64,000 nucleotides of DNA, from assembly GCA_905250125.1 (NCBI GenBank), contig CAJNOL010000714.1, positions 45,268 to 109,267 on the forward strand, in the 5' to 3' direction. The stretch is from Rotaria sordida (lineage: Eukaryota; Rotifera; Eurotatoria; Philodinida; Philodinidae). Positions 24,021-34,638 of the stretch are shown one piece after another; the first letter of the stretch is position 1; each line of letters starts with the position of its first letter. The notes under the pieces are model-generated. The model had not been told where the DNA came from. It did not search any database and worked only from the letters and a program-made list of their open reading frames with translations. The translations under genes were made by a program, and so were the position numbers.

Positions 24021-25187
24021 CTAGTGTCGGACACCGTCACATCCTTTTATTGGACGTTTCCAATAAGCAGCTGTATCGCATGTCATTTGTCTAGCAAGTT
24101 GGGCATCGCTTACATAATGAAAAGTGATATAACCAACGTAAGAAACAGGGGTTACAATACGAAATGCACTGAGCATGTGGGGTTTCTCATAAAAGAATCG
24201 ATCTGAATGAATTTTGGTCACCCCTTTTTGTTTTTGGCAGTGCATAAACGTGATATCGTTCAATCCTTTGAAAGGGCATTCTTCCGTATAGATTGCTGGT
24301 ATGACTGACATGAATGCAGGCTGTGAAAAGACTATACCAGCGCCTCCAGAAAAGTATGCCCATTCTCCAACATTTATACTATCCCAGATATATCCAATCG
24401 ACAATAGCAATCGATGATCAAAGAGTCGAAGGTACGATAGGAGAGCAGGTATATTAACCCAGGTATCATCATCTACAAATACAAACCATTTTACTCTGTT
24501 AACTAATTCAGATTTATTATGAATAAGCCACTGTGATCCTAGCAATTGTCGATGTTGTCCATCCCATTTCGAGGGCTTGTTTTGAAGCTCAGGCAGCGTT
24601 ATGAAAGGAATACTGTCGTTGGCTATATCAGCAAAGATGAAAAAGTTGCCTTCTGACCATTGCAGCCATGTTTCTGTGATAATTCGGGCTCTACCGACAG
24701 TGTTCAAACTGCCCATGACAATAAATAAGACATCTTTCGGATATAACGTCGTTGGAAGCAAAGGTACAAGACCTGTGAGAGGTGCAAACCTGGTAGCAGA
24801 TTCCGTTTGAGGAAATTCGTCTCGAATCATTTGAAAATATTCAAAATCATTTAAGTAGTAGCGATTGCTGTTTTTTACAGCTCTTATTTTTAATGTTTCA
24901 TTAAGCTTTACATTGGCCTCCGATTGCTGGTTGTATATCTGTCTTGAGTCTGGACTTTGGTGTTTCTTTGTCGATGTGTTGAGCAAACTGAATGAACTCT
25001 CATTGAAATTTGCTGAAGTACGTGGCAAATAGGTTGATTGAGACTTATTAGTGGAAATAATCACAAGACTTATTAGTATGACTATGAAGAGGAGAATGCA
25101 GAGGGCAATGCGTTTGGCAGATATCTGGGAAAGAATCCACCATATTTGATTGGAGGACTGTGTTGGTTCGTGCAATGGAGAATCCAT
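24021..25187 (-). CDS. GT31 / fringe-like beta-1,3-glycosyltransferase
   Basis: Single open exon of 388 codons on the minus strand. It is a type II Golgi protein: short cytoplasmic tail, one transmembrane anchor at residues about 25-45 (IALCILLFIVILISLVIIS), Ser/Thr-rich stem, then the catalytic domain. Family motifs include VLFIVMGSLNTVGRARIITE, the metal-binding DDD motif (WFVFVDDDTWVN), FSGGAGIVFSQPA and the downstream LNDITF. This pattern fits fringe or C1GALT1-like enzymes (PF02434), which transfer a sugar from UDP-sugar to glycoprotein O-glycans. The acceptor cannot be decided. The frame looks intact. Its stop codon lies about 20 bp from a telomere-like hairpin. Confidence 0.85.
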   Translation of the reverse strand: MDSPLHEPTQSSNQIWWILSQISAKRIALCILLFIVILISLVIISTNKSQSTYLPRTSANFNESSFSLLNTSTKKHQSPDSRQIYNQQSEANVKLNETLKIRAVKNSNRYYLNDFEYFQMIRDEFPQTESATRFAPLTGLVPLLPTTLYPKDVLFIVMGSLNTVGRARIITETWLQWSEGNFFIFADIANDSIPFITLPELQNKPSKWDGQHRQLLGSQWLIHNKSELVNRVKWFVFVDDDTWVNIPALLSYLRLFDHRLLLSIGYIWDSINVGEWAYFSGGAGIVFSQPAFMSVIPAIYTEECPFKGLNDITFMHCQKQKGVTKIHSDRFFYEKPHMLSAFRIVTPVSYVGYITFHYVSDAQLARQMTCDTAAYWKRPIKGCDGVRH

Positions 25188-26122
25188 AATTGATATATTA
25201 AGTACTATTAGATCTGTTTTAGTAGTGGCGACTGGCTGTAAATATCTGAAAAGTAAAAGAAATCACAGAAAAGCATTCAAAAAGAAATAAAAAGCACATA
25301 ATAGCAACGAATAGCCAAGACTATGAATGAATTCTTAGGATAAACTTTGATACTTGTGACTATTTACTATACCCTCAATCGTAACCAAAGAAAAAAAGTG
25401 TTTGTAAACATAAATGGTGGTTCATAATACCCGAAGGGTGTTCTTATTCATGGTTGTTCATTGTGCCTTGAAATCGATCCAAGTACTGCAAAAAGGTGAC
25501 TGTTAAAAATTACTAAAACAACCATTCTGTGAGGAACAACCAACGAGATCTATTCCGTAGCAAACGTGTCTAACTTCTGTAAAATAGATATTCTTTTCTC
25601 CAAATATCGAGAAAGAAAATTAAAACTAAACACTTGTCACCCAGTACCAATAAAAACAATTAAAAATGTTATTTGTTCGTATGAATCGCTTCACTTTACA
25701 TGAAACTGACTGAATGACATTTGCTAGAGTGATGTATTCAATGTCGTAGCAATTCGTGATAATACGAAACCTGTCTCATATTTGATAGAGACGAGTTTGT
25801 TATTCAAATTTCACAAAATCTTCCTAATGCAAAAGATGTTTCATCCTGATTTAGCATGAATATAAAGTGGGAATTCGAAAAACGAGAATGATGCTCAATA
25901 GAATGACTAATAATTATCTAGCAATTAATAATGACTTAATTGTGACGATTTCTGAAAGAAAGGATATTTTTGTCGATAGAGTTACGCATTATTCTATTTC
26001 TTCAAATCATGCAATCGCATTGATCACATATACAACGCATGTAGACATGTACCAAACCCGAACCCAACTTCGAGTTTTGATACCGAATTTTTTGAGATTG
26101 ATCTCGATTTGAGCTCGAACTT
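25188..26122. other. Intergenic stretch upstream of the glycosyltransferase
   Basis: AT-rich with no exon I can support. Confidence 0.4.
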
Positions 26123-26391
26123 GGGTGTGGGTGTGGGTGTGGGTGGGTGTAGGTGTGGGTGTAGATGTGGATGTGGTGTGGGTATGGGTGTGGTGTGGAT
26201 GTGATGTGGGTGGGGTGTGGATGTTGTCTGGATGCGGTGTGGGTGCTGTGTGGATGTGGTATGGGCGCTGTGTGGGTGTGGGTGTGAGCATGGGTGTGGG
26301 TGGGTTGGTGGGTGTGGATGTGAGTTAAAAGAAGGATCACACGCGCACCCACACTCACTCTCACACCCATATCCAGACCCACGGCCACATC
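26123..26391. repeat. Long TGTGGG/CCCACA hairpin (degenerate)
   Basis: A G arm of about 200 bp has regular and variant units (GTGGAT, GTGGGC). The linker is GAGTTAAAAGAAGGATCAC and the C arm is short. The G arm is much longer than the C arm. Open frames through it encode only Gly/Val/Cys or His/Thr/Pro repeats and are not genes. Confidence 0.85.
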
Positions 26392-27392
26392 CGACGAGAG
26401 ACACTTACTGGAAAGCAAAGCATTACTCTTCATCATGCATCATTTTTATCTCATTTACAGGCTTCAAGTTCCTGTTAGTGGGCTCCATTTTCCTTGACTT
26501 GGAAAGTGCACAAAACTATGCAAATTCCTGTTACTGTCAGTTCCATCTGAGTTAATGATAGATTCTTGAAAAGAAACTTGTTCATTCCAGTTTCTCATTT
26601 ATTAAAAAGCTTGAGCTCGTAAATATATACGAATAGAAATCGGTGTCAATGTAGGCGTTCACTTCGCTAATAGTTCTGTCAATGGAAAGGTGTGGGTGAT
26701 CTCAACTTGTAGCGACATGCTGGCTTAGCGTATGTCCACAGTTGATGCATTCAGGTTGAAAGCATCCGATCTCGCAGTTGGTGCAACCACAACTCTCTAC
26801 CGTGCAACGGCAGTGAAGTTAGTGCCGCTCTGTGTGTCTATTCCCTCTTCAACCATCTTTGTACTTTGTTGAGAATGTGTGCTTCTAAAATATATTAATA
26901 AACCAGAATACAAGTATTCATCCTAGATGTTACCTTTGCTTGAAGTTGCTTAACAAAAAATAGTATTGAGAAGCGAGCGGAGAATACTGATGGCTTTTTT
27001 TCGTTTATTTAATTCTTTCACGGGCGAATTTTGGACGCGTAAGAATTAGAAGGGATCGAGAGAACAGAAAGAAAAATCAAATCTCTCGTAAACATTGCAA
27101 GCATAAAAAGTTCAACACAGAGAAAAATTGAAGCAGAGTGCTTAGCAAATACAGAATTCTGTCATTCACATTTTCTCTTCTTTAACATGAAAGCGAGTTG
27201 CATGGATGAATTTTGCTGCCAAACGTATACCGATAGTCGTTTTTTTCCTCTGTCGTCTTTGATTTAACATGTCATTTTACTTGTTCGTTGTTGTCTACTC
27301 ACCGTTTTCGATAGACATAAAATATTCATGCCACTGAAAATGCACAAATTACCATGGCAACGGTAACAACAAGGACAAGTAGAAGCAGGAAA
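26392..27392. other. Intergenic stretch
   Basis: A GC-richer part at 26640-26860 has no recognisable gene or RNA. The rest is AT-rich up to the left end of the MULE. Confidence 0.4.
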
Positions 27393-27764
27393 GTTGCAAC
27401 TCGTCACGTTTTTTTCTGTCTGGCTTTCGTAACGAATTGACAGTACGAAAGCCCGTAACAGAGGTTTCGTAACAATAGAATCAGGGCTTTCGTAACAAAA
27501 AATCAAGCTTTTTACAGAAAGAATGTTTATATTCATTATTTTTTGTGAGGTGACTATAGCTATAGTATATACCATCTTTCAGAACGTCCGCAGCTTTTCA
27601 GATATTCTATCTAACTTACTGTTTAACGTACATTGTTTATATCTTTACACAGCTATAGATGTCACGGTGTTACATAAGAGCAGTACCGAGCTATTCAGTA
27701 AGACAATGATTGGTTAATATACTAATACACTAACAATGATTCTCCATTTAACATTGTAAATTTA

Positions 27765-30428
27765 ATGGTTGTAGAGACTCGGTCAGCGAAAAGAGCTGCT
27801 GCTCCAGCTTCTACTAGCACTACTTCATCGTCAAAGAGTCTTATTACTTGTTTGTCGTCATTCCCATCTTCTACATCTACATCAGTGACTACATCAAATA
27901 ACAGTCGAAGCAGAAAAATTAATCGAGGAAATATACGTATTTCCTCACCATCAATACCACGTTCAAGTTTAAATAAAAGCAAGTAAGTTTTTTTTATTCT
28001 TTTAATTACAATTCTTCTCTACTTTATTTCTCTTTTCTATTGCTCTGTTCAGACATTCAGTTACAGTACAATCATCGTCTAAATTCAAAAATTCTTCACC
28101 AATTATGTCTACATGTTCATCATCATCCTCGTCTTCAGTATCCTCTCGATCTTCGTCCACATCCTCTACATCATCAAACGACACTGTTTCTTCGTTAAAT
28201 CTGTCCTCACTTTCACTAATATCAACAACAGATTGTTCTAAACCATCTCCACCAATTCAATCTACTATTATTGATAATCCTATTCCGTGGTATAAATCTC
28301 AACGTGGTATAAATATTTGTTTGGATGGTTATACATATCAGATTCATGGTCCACTTAAAACAGAAATTAAATGGAAATGTTATTTGTATCGTGATCCGAA
28401 TAAAAGATGCCCATGCTTCATCATTACATCACCAAATACTGGTACACCAGATTCACCAGTTTATACCTATATTAGAGCAACAGCTGAGCACAATCATTCT
28501 CCTAATCCAATTGTACAAAAGAGAAATATTTTTACTTCAAAATTGAAAGATTTATCATCTGATCCCAATTTTCCTCCTTCAGTCGGACAATATAATAAGT
28601 TAGTAGCACAAATGAAATTCACACATGAACAAATGAAACAATTGCTAACATTTAAAAGCATAAGTAGGTGTACTTTTATTTCTTGTGTTTGTCTATATTT
28701 CGCTTTACTGGCACATATAAGTATGCTAGTTGTATTTTTTCTTTCTTGATCTCTAGGATATACATTATGGCGAGCTCACAATAAGAATATGCCAACTCTA
28801 CCAAAAGATGTTTCATTCTCAATACCTGAACAATTTAAAGTAACAAACGATGAACAAGAATTTATTGTTATTGGTCATATTTATGGAAAAGAACAAAAGA
28901 GAATTATTTTGTTTTCTGGTCCTGAACAATTTGAATTATTATGCACCAGCACACAATTATTTGCTGATGGTACCTTTGCAGTCACACCACGTCCATTCAA
29001 ACAAACTTATATAGTTCAAGCATTACATGAATCAGGAATAGGTGAGATGTGTTTTCCAATACACAAATTCGAAATTATGTCTCTCTCTCTTTATTCATGT
29101 TTGGTTTGTTTTTCTTTTGCTTTTTAGTACTACCAGTTGCTTGGATTTTACTGAATAACAAGAAAACCTTGACTTATCAATTATTATTTAAACTTTTACA
29201 ATCATCAGCACAAGAAAGAAAATTGAAATTCTCACCTACACGTTTGATGACTGATTTTGAGACTGCAGTCAAATCAACATTTACAATATTAGTGAGTATT
29301 GTTTTTACTGTTTGCAAAAGGATATGACTTTTGTAACTAAATGTTTATCACAGCGATGACAACGAAAGTTACTTTTTTTTTTCTTTTCTTTTTAGTTTCC
29401 TAAAACAATTCATGATGGATGCTTCTTTCATTATTTAAAATCCATCATTAAACGTTTAAAGAAATATGGTTTATGGAAGAATTATTTAATCGATGATCAT
29501 GTTTATTTGCTTATTAAAAAATTAATGTCATTACCCATGTTAAAACCTGATTTAATGATTGTTGGGTATAATTTGATAGAAAAAGAAATTGATGAAAATA
29601 AAAATTTGAAGCAATGTAAAGTTGAATTAAATCGTTTGTTTGTCTACTATTACAATCAATGGTTGAAACCAGGACATATTCAAATGGTCAATGTTTATGG
29701 AAAAGAATATAGAACAAATAATTTCAGTGAGAGTAAGTATTAAAGAAGACCTTCTGAACGAATATCGAAATCAAGGGAGAAATTGATTCTTTTACAAACT
29801 GACTAGTTATTTAACTAATTGCTTATTTGAAGAAAAGAATCATTTTAATACAATACAAACGTCCGCAAAGAAAGAGAAAAAAGAATAAAGAAAACAAAGA
29901 TAAGAAGTGAAATTTCCAGAGTATACCCGTCCATTTGATATTATGTGAACGTAAATAAATAAAATTTCTATGATTGAAACGGACGACGAAAAGAATTGAC
30001 CTAGATATGGACAAGACGAGAGAATCATATGACCCATATAGAAGAGAAAGATAATTCGACAAGAAAAAAAAAGTCAGTAAAACGTGTACGTATGTATGTG
30101 CATACATACACAATGTTAGATTGCTCTCGAACAATAAGTATTTTCACAGACTTCGTTATAATCACCCTGTTTTTCTTTTAAAAGATGAATCTACAATTTT
30201 CTCTTCTATTTAGTATATAATGCTGCTCTAAAACTACGAATGACAGTTCGTCGTCCATCACTCTGGCAATTTATTAATGTTTTAATATTAGAAGAAACTG
30301 GAGTACGTGTTAAATTGGCACAGATTCAAGGTGGGATTTTAAAATCAAATCAAGCTGCATCATCTAGCTCAACTGCCACACCACAAATTGCACAAAATAT
30401 AATTGATATTAATAAAACTTATCCATGA
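27765..30428 (+). CDS. MULE transposase with FLYWCH-type zinc finger (C-terminally frameshifted)
   Basis: Six exons: 27765-27982, 28053-28663, 28757-29041, 29128-29291, 29396-29732 and 30214-30428. They total 1830 nt, an exact multiple of three (609 aa). The Ser-rich N terminus is followed by a FLYWCH/WRKY-GCM1-like finger (GYTYQIHGP...WKCYLYRD...CPCFII...HNHSPNP). The MULE DDE core comes next: LFADGTFAVTPRPFKQTYIV with the first Asp, LMTDFETAVKSTF with the second Asp, the downstream Cys-His motif GCFFHYLKSIIKRL, and a NNFSE motif after it. The frame stops at TGA 30426-30428, but an adjacent frame stays open for about 37 more codons to 30541 with a basic tail (FRDERRKKKAAQQRW). A one-base frameshift near 30427 probably removed the original C terminus. 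It cuts and moves DNA in the nucleus. Confidence 0.85.
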
Positions 30429-30877
30429 AGAAAATTTCAATGAATGACGCATTGATTCAACTATCTAGATTAATAGGATTGAAATATCAGAAGTTTCGTG
30501 ATGAACGAAGAAAAAAGAAAGCAGCACAACAACGATGGTGAAGTGTTGGAGTACGAGCAAGTAAAGAGCGTAAAGAATGGTGTTCTATATGTTGTTGCTT
30601 GCTTTTCTTCTCTTTCTTTCTATTCCACTTTTTTTCAACCTGGTGTTCTGCAATAGGCCGTTTATTTAATTAAAAAAGTTTCTTTATTATTGTTCTCTTT
30701 TCTAGATTTTGACAAACAACAATCTCAACTGTTGTCTCTTTATCTGTTTTCTCTCTTTAGCTCGTCTTCAATCGTGTCTTTCACAATCTCAGTCTTCTCT
30801 CCACACATTATAAACAAAACAAAAGCAATAAGTTAAACCAATTTCTATATGCTTTAAATATATAACTGTTGATCAAC

Positions 30878-32083
30878 ATGGCAAATACTAATAAATATTT
30901 TATTTTGACAATTAATACTGGTTCAGAATATCAATGTTTTGGTGGGTTCCTCTCGAGTGAATGATTTTCTAGTTTTAAAAATAATCTGTGTTTTTCTACT
31001 TTAGTTATATTTTAGAGGATATGGTATTGCATCTACAAGATGATTCAAAATATGCAAAAGGATGGCCATGTATTTCAAGTTCAGATTTACTCAGACAGTT
31101 AGAAAATTTTATGTCTGCTGTTATTATCAATGGATTTGGTACAGAGAATGGTGTGTTATTTATTAAACCGACAAGACGACAAGTTGACGGTTCTCATCGA
31201 TATTATTTTTGTAAAGAATCACCTGATGGAAAAATTTTTCTATATAAGAAAATGGGAGCGGGTATGAATAAAGGTAAGCAAATGCTCTATTTCTTTTTTT
31301 GTACATTAAGACTAGATAAAATTGCTTTCGTAACGAAAAACCTTTTACTTTCAAGAATACCATAACCTACATTTATTTTTCTCTTCTATCTTTTACATAT
31401 TCTAGGTAAATTCTTTAAAATCTATACAAATAAAGAAGAAACCGTCGAAGTTTTAACCTATATTATTAATTATATGAAACATAGGGGTGCATATCCAACA
31501 ATTAAAGATGTTGAACAACATTATGAAGATGCACAAGTAATAATTGCTCGTGAACGAATCCAGATTTGTTTAAATATAGTTCATTCCGGTGTTGATATAA
31601 CACAGAAAAACAAGTATTGATTATGCAATTGACCTATTACCAGAAATAAAAGTTGTATCAATGACAACAACAGTAATAGCAGCAGAACCTGCATCAAAAC
31701 AAAACAAAGGTTCACAAAGTCCTCGTTCGCCATTATCATCTTCAGCAACAGCGGTTGCCAGTCCACCTTCAAATGATAATGATACAAAACCTAGAAAACG
31801 TACTCATGCTGCTGCTACTAATTCTTCAACTCAGATAAATAGATGCTGAACACCAATGGCTCAACGATTACGTGGACGTAAACAAATAAAGAATAATGTT
31901 ACATCTCCATCATCGAATACAAAAATTAGCAGTACCACATGTGACAGTACTCCTCAAGCATCGAGTTCTTCTTCAGCTGTCAATGGTGGGCGTAAAAAGA
32001 AAACATGCAGTAAATCAATAGCACCTACAGTTTGTAGTGATCCACAACCAAAGAAAAAAGTCAAAACAAGACGACAAAACTGA
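30878..32083 (+). pseudogene. Second ORF of the MULE, damaged
   Basis: Exons 30878-30945, 31005-31273 and 31406 onward, with GT-AG introns. The first 170 or so residues are globular (SSSDLLRQLENFMSAVIING near the middle) and the tail is Ser/Thr/Lys-rich and basic. Two breaks are visible. A frame change at about 31618 separates the exon-3 frame from the tail, and an in-frame TGA at 31847-31849 separates the two halves of the tail, which are otherwise in the same frame and end at 32083. I do not recognise the family. As an accessory protein of a transposon it may help bind DNA. Confidence 0.6.
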
Positions 32084-32349
32084 ACCATGAAGTACATTAG
32101 TCATTGGTATTTATTTGTTCTCTTTTGTGTTCCTATAGATATATGTGTATTTTTTTGTAATAAAACATAAGTTAGTGTTCATTTTCTTGTTTTTTGTGTC
32201 AATATATTATTCAATAAATGTCTAATTTCCAGTGCACTAGTCAATAAAGATTATCTTCTATATTCATTTTGTACGATTTCTTTATGAAGTAAAGTAAGTT
32301 GAAAATCTCAGTATACAACGGGTCTTGTCTTCATATACGGAGACAAGAC

Positions 32350-32760
32350 GATTAGTTACGACAGCCCTGATATTTTGGTTCGATAACGCTGTACATCTAA
32401 CTCAATACACTATGCTTTCCTGGTACGATAGCCCTGTATGAACGGTTACGTCTTCCCTGTAAAATTCGTTACGACAGCCCTGATTTGCCACTCTAACGTT
32501 CTTTGAAATACACCGTGAGAAATTCTATTTAAGCTGTTACGAAAGCCCTGTAAAATTCGTTACGAAATCCATGTGATTTCTGTACATAAATGAGGCAGGA
32601 CTAATATATATTTCATTACGAATTCCCTGCTGCTTCATTACGAAAGCTCTGTAACTGTTACGAACTCCCTGTATTAATCGTTACGATCGTCCTGTAAATT
32701 TCGTTACGAAATCCCTGTTTTCTCATATATCGCTGTTTTTGGTGTTACGAAAGCCCTGTT
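32350..32760 (+). repeat. Right subterminal repeat array of the MULE
   Basis: About eleven copies of a GTTACGAAAGCCCTG-like motif in one orientation, spaced about 25-60 bp, several slightly mutated. The inverted counterpart is at 27420-27500. Probable transposase-binding sites. Confidence 0.75.
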
Positions 32761-32800
32761 TTTTCTAAAAAGTGCAACTCGTCACGTGACGAGTTGCAAC

Positions 32801-34638
32801 CTTCTCGATGACTCACACCCCAAATAAATGTGATGTAGTAAAGTGTAAACAAAAAGACGTGTCAGATCAAAGAGAAAAAAGAGGATATAGACAAAAATAT
32901 TAGAATACATTCATAGAAAGGGAGCAGAAATATGTCAAAATCTCTTTGAATACGCTCAAAAATTGAAGCAACCGATAAATGTGAAAAAATACAGTTGTTC
33001 AGCTGTTTTATACACAAGTTGTTCAACCTAACATCCAAATATATATGGATGAAAAGCAACTTGAATGTGTGAAAAGATTCAAATATTTAGGATTGGAATG
33101 GACAGGCAAACTTTCTCTCGAATGACAACTGAAGTATTGAGACTATATTTCTTCGCATATAGTTTTCTCTTTCTTCGCCCTGTTACCTTCTGCCCAACAA
33201 ACGGTATTATAACGCAAGTTTGGAGCAGGCTTAAGACTAGTACATAGAAGTCCATTTATTTCAGTTCATGGAATTTCATCAGCATTAAAAGAACATTCAT
33301 TAGAATCATATGTTACAACCTATGTACATAAGTGTCTGAATCGTGAATTCAGTTCAGACTTAGAGGTTTCTTTTTTCTATAACGATCCATTTTAACTGGG
33401 CTTTTCTCATAAGCAAAGGTAAACAACAACAAATAGATATATGCCAACAAAGTTTGAATATAGAACATTTCTTCAGATTAGCAAGTATGAGAAAAATGGT
33501 GGAAAGACACGAGTCACTCTTAATTCAATGGATCCAGTTTATAAAGAACCACTCAGAGAAAGATGAAACCTGATTCCCTTCCTTTCTTTTACCTTTGTTC
33601 CCTGTTTTTCTCTTTTTTTTTTTGTTTTCTTTTACATTTTTGTTTATTGTGCGTCCTTTGCATTCTTTCTACCTGTTCCTTTGTTACCATGTAATCTTTG
33701 AAGTATCCATTTGTATCGTGTTTCTTTCTCCTTAATGTTTGTTATATCATTGCCTTCTCGTATCACGTTATCCCATTATAAGCGTCTACGGACGTAATAA
33801 ATCAGGCATACTCAAAAAAAACTAGAATAAAGACAAGCATACACATACACACAACAAAATAAAGAGAAAAAAATATATATAGTAGCGGAGATCCGAGGGG
33901 GGGGGATACTTTTGGCCACCTGTGTATAATATATATTAGGATACATTGATTTATGATGAAATTTATTCCATGATGTTTTTATAATTCATTCGTTTTGAAT
34001 TATATGAAATTATGAAAACATGATAATGTTGAAAAATTACATGATTTATTATTGATGTATACCAATAACACAAGAATAGGTATGTTACTTCAAAATTATC
34101 TTCCTTATCTTGAGAAAGACTAGAACAAATAACTAAATAGTTGAAAGATAAAAATAGTTCTTTTTTGTTTTCTTGGGAGAATAATTCTAAATTAAATTTT
34201 CATAACAATACTTGAGATAATGTTAAAATGAGATGTAGATGATTTATTTCGGATGAAATAATTTTTTTTTCTTCATTGTTGTACACATTTAGTGTATATT
34301 ATTATTCAATGTCTACGTTATTTATGTTAGGAGATAGATGCAAATTTATATCACAGCCTGTCAGATGGCTTCGTAATCTGACCTAGGCGAGAGAAACTGT
34401 TTGTACCGCTATGAAGATAGCAGTGTGGTACTCGAGAAGGCCTTCGATGTTCGTAGGTCTCTGTCGTCATTATGTACGGCATACTTACGTTCATTGCCCT
34501 ACTAGTCCGGCGTGGTCTGCTCTGTGTATACCTGTGGCATGCTTACAAGGCTTTTGCCTGATCCCGCGCGCTTGTACGCAAAAGTGAGCGAATAAGAATT
34601 CAAACGAATTTATTGAGCAAACGAAAAACAAAAGAAAA
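32801..34638. other. Intergenic stretch with a GC-richer segment
   Basis: Mostly AT-rich, with a poly-G run of about 9 at 33897. The segment 34355-34590 is clearly GC-richer and ends near the 3' end of the ART-TPR gene. I could not match it to a tRNA, rRNA or known small RNA. Confidence 0.4.

Larger units (their letters stand above)
27393..32800 (+). mobile_element. Mutator-like (MULE) DNA transposon, about 5.4 kb
   Basis: Both ends carry GTTGCAACTCGTCACG in inverted orientation (27393-27408 and 32785-32800), and the right end has a second inverted copy of the motif at about 32773. Inside each end are repeats of GTTACGAAAGCCCTG-type sequence: about four on the left (27420-27500, reverse orientation) and about eleven on the right (32350-32760, forward orientation). 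These look like transposase-binding arrays. Between them lie the DDE transposase and a second ORF, both on the + strand. I did not find a matching 9-bp target duplication, so the exact ends are approximate. Confidence 0.75.

Noticed and set aside
23895..25187. Glycosyltransferase gene truncated by the hairpin
   Set aside because: Its frame, anchor, catalytic motifs and stop are all present, so it appears complete despite lying 20 bp from the hairpin.
23361..26555. Open frames of Gly/Val/Trp/Cys or His/Thr/Pro repeats
   Set aside because: They are translations of TGTGGG/CCCACA tracts in several frames and on both strands, with no start context and no domains.
34355..34590. Possible structural RNA gene
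   Set aside because: The GC-richer segment has no tRNA A/B boxes, rRNA or snRNA core that I can recognise.
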